A stretch of DNA of 8,570 bases from Thermococcales archaeon 44_46 (lineage in GTDB: Archaea; Methanobacteriota_B; Thermococci; Thermococcales; Thermococcaceae): positions 1 through 8,570 of the forward strand of contig LGET01000061.1 in assembly GCA_001507935.1 (NCBI GenBank). The letters run 5' to 3'. The position numbers were made by a program, and so were the translations under genes. The notes below the pieces were generated by a model. That model was not told where the DNA came from and searched no databases. It saw nothing but the letters and a program-made list of their open reading frames with translations. This document shows, piece after piece, positions 6,465 to 8,570 of this stretch (its first letter is position 1; the number at the start of each line of letters is the position of its first letter).

Positions 6465-6668
6465 TGCTAGTTTTTACATTTTCTGATAAGGTGAAAGCAT
6501 CCATTGTGGCTGCCCAGATGGATTTTAGAAAGCTGTTGGAGCCACCATGGCAAAAGGACACCAAAGTTAAAGTGAATCCCTGGCCAAAAAACAAGATGTA
6601 GGTGAGAGTTATCACGAGGGTCAATTCCAGCTTCCATAGAATCCGCCAGGCGTTAATGGTTTGCCAAT
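6465..6668 (-). pseudogene. Remnant of an ABC-2 transporter permease
   Basis: On the minus strand this translates to INAWRILWKLELTLVITL and TYILFFG, closely matching INAWRILWNLGLTLIITT and IYVLFFG in the intact permease at 7598-8413. The DNA is also similar: CGCCAGGCGTTAAT (plus strand) is shared, with many matches on either side. The rest (about 6465-6560) can be read as a continued permease-like stretch (FLKSIWAATMDAFTLSENV) but is diverged. No start codon, ribosome site or full-length frame remains, and both ends run into other genes (the phosphotransferase stop and the peptidase remnant). A short plus-strand frame at 6464-6604 lies opposite it and has no ribosome site. Clear as a fragment; its exact ends are uncertain. 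Confidence 0.65.
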
Positions 6669-6677
6669 TGTTGTAGG

Positions 6678-7305
6678 AAAGGTATAAGAGAAAAAGCTCT
6701 ATCTGAGATACAGAAAGAATCACCTATATTGAAGCAATTGCGTGAGATATACGTATATTCATGTCTAGAACTTGTAGGAAATGAGAGATATGTTGTTGGA
6801 ACTATCAACAACACAGAAGGAATAGTATACTATAAAGGTGCTTTTGTTTTTCGTTCTCTCTAATTCACTCTCGGCAATGAGACTTTCTTTGAAGGCTTAA
6901 GAGAGCTTTTAAGGGGATGCCATAATAAAGAGTGTAGTTTAATGGACGTTCAAAATGTTTTCGAGAGGATTAGCGGTCAAAACTTGGACTGGTTTTTTTA
7001 GAGAAGGGTTTTATACTGCAAAAGTGCCGGATTATGGGGTGAAAAACCTGACGTTAGAGGAGAAAAGCGGAAAATACTTCCTCAGCTTTGATATCGTGGA
7101 TGAGAATAACTTCACAATGCCCCTCGAAGTTGAAGTAAAAAGTTCATCGAAGAGGTTGATCAAAAGAGTTTGGGTCGATGAAACTGCAAGGGTGGAATTC
7201 GAGCTTGACGAAAAGCCCATAGAGATAATCCTCGACCCAAACGAATGGATGGTGAATGAGAATAAAGAATACACCACAGAAGGAATAAAAATAACAGTGG
7301 AATAA
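6678..7305 (+). pseudogene. Broken C-terminal part of an M1-type (gluzincin) metallopeptidase
   Basis: One plus-strand frame gives SPILKQLREIYVYSCLELVG, then INNTEGIVYYKGAFVFRSL, then a TAA at 6861. It continues open as FTLGNETFFEGLRELL and MDVQNVFERISGQNLDWFF, then hits a TAG at 6999. Removing one T from the T7 run at 6993-6999 restores reading into REGFYTAKVPDYG and onward to the stop at 7303-7305, ending in ILDPNEWMVNENKEY. The YYKGA, GNExFFxxLR, FExxSGxxLDWFF and LDPxxWxxNxNKEY patterns are those of archaeal M1 aminopeptidase-like proteins after the active site. The HExxH...E zinc site and everything upstream are missing; the 5' end abuts the permease remnant. The ATG at 6955 opens the last segment out of frame and is not a credible start. 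Total about 208 codons. Confidence 0.75.
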
Positions 7306-7308
7306 CAA

Positions 7309-7584
7309 TCACACTGTCTTCACAACATAAGTTTTCCCATTCTTCTTCCGTTCTATCAATCCCTTCTTTTCTAGAGTTTGAATAATTCTGCAAGCCTTAA
7401 CTTTTCCAAACCTCTCACCAACTTCCTTTTGAGTGACTTCACCCTTCTGAATTATGAATTCCAAGATTTCCCTTTCTGAGTCGGTTAATCTTTCATTGTA
7501 TACATGGTCAAGATTAACTTCTACTCTAAGCAGTAATACTACCTTTCCCTCTTCACAGCTTGCTCTTAATATGTGAACCCTCAT
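7309..7584 (-). CDS. Small winged-helix transcriptional regulator, 91 aa
   Basis: Residues about 33-91 form a winged helix: LTDSEREILEFIIQKGEVTQ, a recognition helix region KEVGERFGKVKACRIIQTLE, and the wing KKGLIERKKNGKTYVV. This is the compact ArsR/MarR-like DNA-binding fold common in archaea. The N-terminal 30 residues are beta-rich (MRVHILRASCEEGKVVLLLR) and may serve in dimerisation or ligand sensing. An upstream ATG at 7605 would overlap the permease stop and add MCKRCDR. The ATG at 7584 is preferred because GAGGTG sits seven bases before it. It is cotranscribed with the permease gene and stands as the only regulator in the window, so it may act on the paired ATPase/permease promoters or on the half-site array before the peptide operon. 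The target is inference. Confidence 0.8.
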   Translation of the reverse strand: MRVHILRASCEEGKVVLLLRVEVNLDHVYNERLTDSEREILEFIIQKGEVTQKEVGERFGKVKACRIIQTLEKKGLIERKKNGKTYVVKTV

Positions 7585-7597
7585 GCGATCACACCTC

Positions 7598-8413
7598 TTA
7601 CACATGCCCTAAAGTTCCTAATTCTCTTGCTTTATTAAAGCCCCACAAAAAAGTAAGATATCCCAAGAAGAGCATTACAAAAGTTATGGTCAGCATGTTT
7701 GCCAAACTTGGGAGAATTTGAATCAATGAGTATCCTCCTCCCATTGTTAACCTACCCATTTGAAGGATGTATGTTTCAGGGTGAATTTTTGATAATGGTT
7801 GAAGCCAGCCTGGCAGGGCTTCTGGCGGAAAGTAAAGCCCGCTAACAAGCTGAGCAGTAACGTTGAAGAACCAGTTTAACGGGTCTTGAGTCGCTTTGGT
7901 GGCAATTCTAAAGCCTGCCGAAAACAGATCAAGGGCAAAAATTAGCAAAACGCCGCTCAAAATGACAATTACAACACCAAGGTTAAGATGAATGGTTAAT
8001 CCGAAAAAGAGGACATAAATTGTGGTTATTATCAAAGTTAACCCTAAATTCCATAAAATTCGCCAGGCGTTAATTCCGATGAAAATTGCTGTTAAGGAAG
8101 CTGGTGAATTGTATAATACTGGAAATATTCTTCCCAAAACGAATGAGGAAATGCTTCCCCTCGGGAGAAATACCAAGTTGTGGATTATTGAGCCTATTAA
8201 CAGATAATCGAGATAGTTTGTGGTGCCATATTGGGAGATGTTAGCGTTGATTGTGATTAGATTTGCAAAAATCCCAATGAAGAGAATGTTCAAGCCTAAG
8301 CTGACGAATTGAAGGACTAAGTCAAAGCGCCTTGAAAAGAAAACTTCCTTTTGTATGAAAACGAATGCTCTAATCACCTTGATGTCCTTGATCATTGCAT
8401 TAATGTTCAACAC
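7598..8413 (-). CDS. ABC-2 type transporter permease, 271 aa
   Basis: The membrane subunit of an ABC exporter with six predicted helices in the ABC2_membrane arrangement. The final large loop carries the family-typical stretch SGLYFPPEALPGWLQPLSKI followed by HPETYILQMGR. It lacks its own adjacent ATPase. The ATPase at 2406-3434 is the likely partner because both are on the minus strand under near-identical promoters. The 3' end overlaps the longer form of the regulator gene (stop at 7598-7600). The start is uncertain: GTG 8413 follows GGTGA by three bases, TTG 8410 by six, and ATG 8395 has no ribosome site. A degraded paralogue of its middle part lies at 6465-6668. The transported substrate is unknown; the modified peptide is a reasonable guess from context. 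Confidence 0.9.
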   Translation of the reverse strand: MLNINAMIKDIKVIRAFVFIQKEVFFSRRFDLVLQFVSLGLNILFIGIFANLITINANISQYGTTNYLDYLLIGSIIHNLVFLPRGSISSFVLGRIFPVLYNSPASLTAIFIGINAWRILWNLGLTLIITTIYVLFFGLTIHLNLGVVIVILSGVLLIFALDLFSAGFRIATKATQDPLNWFFNVTAQLVSGLYFPPEALPGWLQPLSKIHPETYILQMGRLTMGGGYSLIQILPSLANMLTITFVMLFLGYLTFLWGFNKARELGTLGHV

Positions 8414-8444
8414 TGCTCACCACTCATTATTAAAAATCAGTGAG

Positions 8445-8480
8445 ATTACTTATAAATATTGCTTTTTTTTCTTTGTAGAT
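8445..8480 (-). promoter_or_regulatory. Promoter of the permease-regulator operon, near copy of the ATPase promoter
   Basis: On the minus strand: ATCTACAAAGAAAAAAAA, GC, AATATTTATAAGTAAT. An A-rich BRE region is followed by a TATTTATAAG TATA box (8449-8458) about 40 bases before the GTG, leaving a leader of some 10-20 bases. It aligns with 3461-3498 with two bases deleted and two changed. The copies have the same orientation and are about 5 kb apart. Confidence 0.75.
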
Positions 8481-8489
8481 GGGATACTG

Positions 8490-8570
8490 TCAGGATAACT
8501 GGGGTATCACCTCCTGAAGCCATTCAGTCACATCACCAGGCGGTCCACCAAACCGAGAATGAATTCTAAC
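8490..8570 (-). CDS. C-terminal end of an unidentified minus-strand CDS (partial)
   Basis: One minus-strand frame is open from the window edge to TGA at 8490-8492 and encodes 26 residues including FGGPPGDVTEWLQEVIPQLS. The composition is protein-like and the stop falls just before the permease promoter, as expected for an upstream gene in the same direction. I do not recognise the family. With only 26 codons, a chance open frame is possible. Confidence 0.4.
   Translation of the reverse strand, partial: VRIHSRFGGPPGDVTEWLQEVIPQLS

Noticed and set aside
6464..6604. Plus-strand 46-codon frame just after the phosphotransferase stop
   Set aside because: It has no ribosome binding site and lies opposite the permease remnant, whose minus-strand translation has clear homology, so it is probably a chance antisense frame.
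6955..7305. Stand-alone 116-aa gene starting at ATG 6955
   Set aside because: Its first 14 codons are out of frame with the M1-like reading frame that covers the same DNA, and it has no ribosome site. It is the frameshifted tail of the peptidase remnant.
8498..8512. GGAGGTGATACC on the minus strand (8499-8510), identical to the ribosome site of the peptide gene
   Set aside because: No ATG, GTG or TTG follows within usable distance, and the bases are read as Glu-Val-Ile-Pro codons in the partial frame, so a ribosome site for a lost gene is not supported.

Overview
The window looks like a chromosomal segment of a hyperthermophilic euryarchaeon of the order Thermococcales (Thermococcus/Pyrococcus type). 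The reasons are archaeal TATA/BRE promoters a short way upstream of genes, strong GGAGGTGAT-like ribosome binding sites, heavy use of ATA and AGG/AGA codons, and archaeal membrane families of the DUF63 and DUF5305 type. The genus is an inference; no rRNA or tRNA gene is present to settle it.

Left part (1-2400): ordinary membrane-protein genes. A two-TM DUF5305-like protein on the plus strand converges on a small four-helix membrane protein on the minus strand. That gene shares a divergent intergenic region with a DUF63 multi-pass membrane protein. The DUF63 gene then runs tail-to-tail into an ABC transporter ATPase.

Centre (2406-6462): the most interesting part. The minus-strand ABC ATPase gene is divergent from a three-gene plus-strand operon. 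The first gene encodes a 47-residue peptide with a C-terminal CxxxxCGH segment. Next, after a 6-base gap, comes a radical SAM/SPASM enzyme with an N-terminal PqqD-like wing that resembles a RiPP recognition element. Last, overlapping by 4 bases, comes a 502-residue phosphotransferase-like protein made of a PEP-synthase ATP-grasp domain and a phosphohistidine swivel domain. It lacks the PEP/pyruvate barrel and instead has a C-terminal helical domain that I do not recognise. This reads as a ribosomally made, post-translationally modified peptide (RiPP) pathway with an unusual rifampin-phosphotransferase-like tailoring enzyme. The divergent promoter region carries three or four GTTTCA-type half-sites, including an imperfect palindrome over the likely core promoter, so the operon is probably controlled by a dedicated regulator.

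Right part (6463-8570): a decaying or rearranged zone. It holds an antisense remnant of an ABC-2 permease, then the C-terminal third of an M1-type metallopeptidase broken by one in-frame stop and one frameshift in a T7 run. After these come an intact minus-strand pair: an ABC-2 permease and a small winged-helix regulator with overlapping ends. The permease promoter repeats almost exactly the promoter of the distant ABC ATPase (36-38 bp, including an identical 18-base upstream block). The ATPase and permease, though about 4 kb apart, are therefore likely halves of one co-regulated exporter, and the RiPP operon lies between them. The natural reading is peptide plus maturation enzymes plus export, but no intact leader peptidase is visible. 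The last 81 bases hold the end of another minus-strand reading frame that I cannot identify.
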